DNA of 29,861 nucleotides from a virus, in the IMG/VR virus record IMGVR_UViG_3300025853_000441, positions 1-29,861 of that record. One strand, written 5' to 3'. The notes under the pieces were generated by a model that ran no database searches, was not told where the DNA came from, and saw nothing but the letters and a program-made list of their open reading frames with translations. A program made the position numbers and the translations under genes. Of this stretch, positions 29,846 through 29,861 are shown one piece after another (the stretch's first letter is position 1; every line of letters starts with the position of its first letter).

Positions 29846-29861
29846 GTGGTGAGCGGAAACC
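29846..29861. repeat. 16-bp terminal direct repeat, right copy
   Basis: This is identical to bases 1-16. Joining the ends over this repeat places the 3' end of the early operon about 145 bases upstream of the small terminase start, with no gene interrupted. Confidence 0.9.

Overview
This window looks like the complete genome of a small temperate tailed phage, about 29.8 kb. The first and last 16 bases are identical, and the gene order makes sense only if the ends are joined. The head module follows the lambda order: small terminase, GpA-type large terminase, gpW-position protein, lambda-type portal, ClpP/S49 protease, scaffold, capsid. The host cannot be read directly. The integrase carries an NxxR...GNSP...Y catalytic box that I associate from memory with integrases of Verrucomicrobiota and relatives, and one fibre resembles marine phage fibres. 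A marine verrucomicrobial or related host is therefore a guess, not a result.

Layout. Almost everything lies on the minus strand and is best read from about 6 kb downwards, through the joined ends, then from 29.8 kb down to 7.7 kb. At 5.98-6.05 kb two ribbon-helix-helix (RHH) regulators diverge from a compact promoter/operator region; this is the likely lysis-lysogeny switch. Rightward are the 84-aa RHH gene, a small helical protein, the 3' half of a tRNA-Leu (attP) and the tyrosine integrase. Leftward come a 47-aa RHH protein, a 38-aa lipoprotein and a hairpin-rich leader. These are followed by the early operon: Hjc-like nuclease, OB-like protein, RecE-like exonuclease, small proteins, winged-helix initiator with probable origin repeats inside the gene, DnaB-type helicase, MazG-like protein and an HTH protein.

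The late operon starts with terminase at 29.76 kb. It encodes two tandem paralogous capsid proteins, a strong terminator after the capsid block, tail completion proteins and two tandem paralogous tail-tube-like proteins. Next come a chaperone-like protein, a very short tape measure (283 aa), a distal tail protein, fibre genes, holin-like and lipoprotein genes, a 1242-aa structural protein, an FN3-like protein and a zinc-ribbon protein. No endolysin was recognised.

Genes are densely packed, mostly with ATGA, GTGA or TAATG junctions, so translational coupling is probable. Clear Shine-Dalgarno sequences precede many early genes but few late ones. Two stretches look compositionally foreign (more CpG, different codon choice): the fibre cassette at about 13.6-16.85 kb and the first capsid gene.
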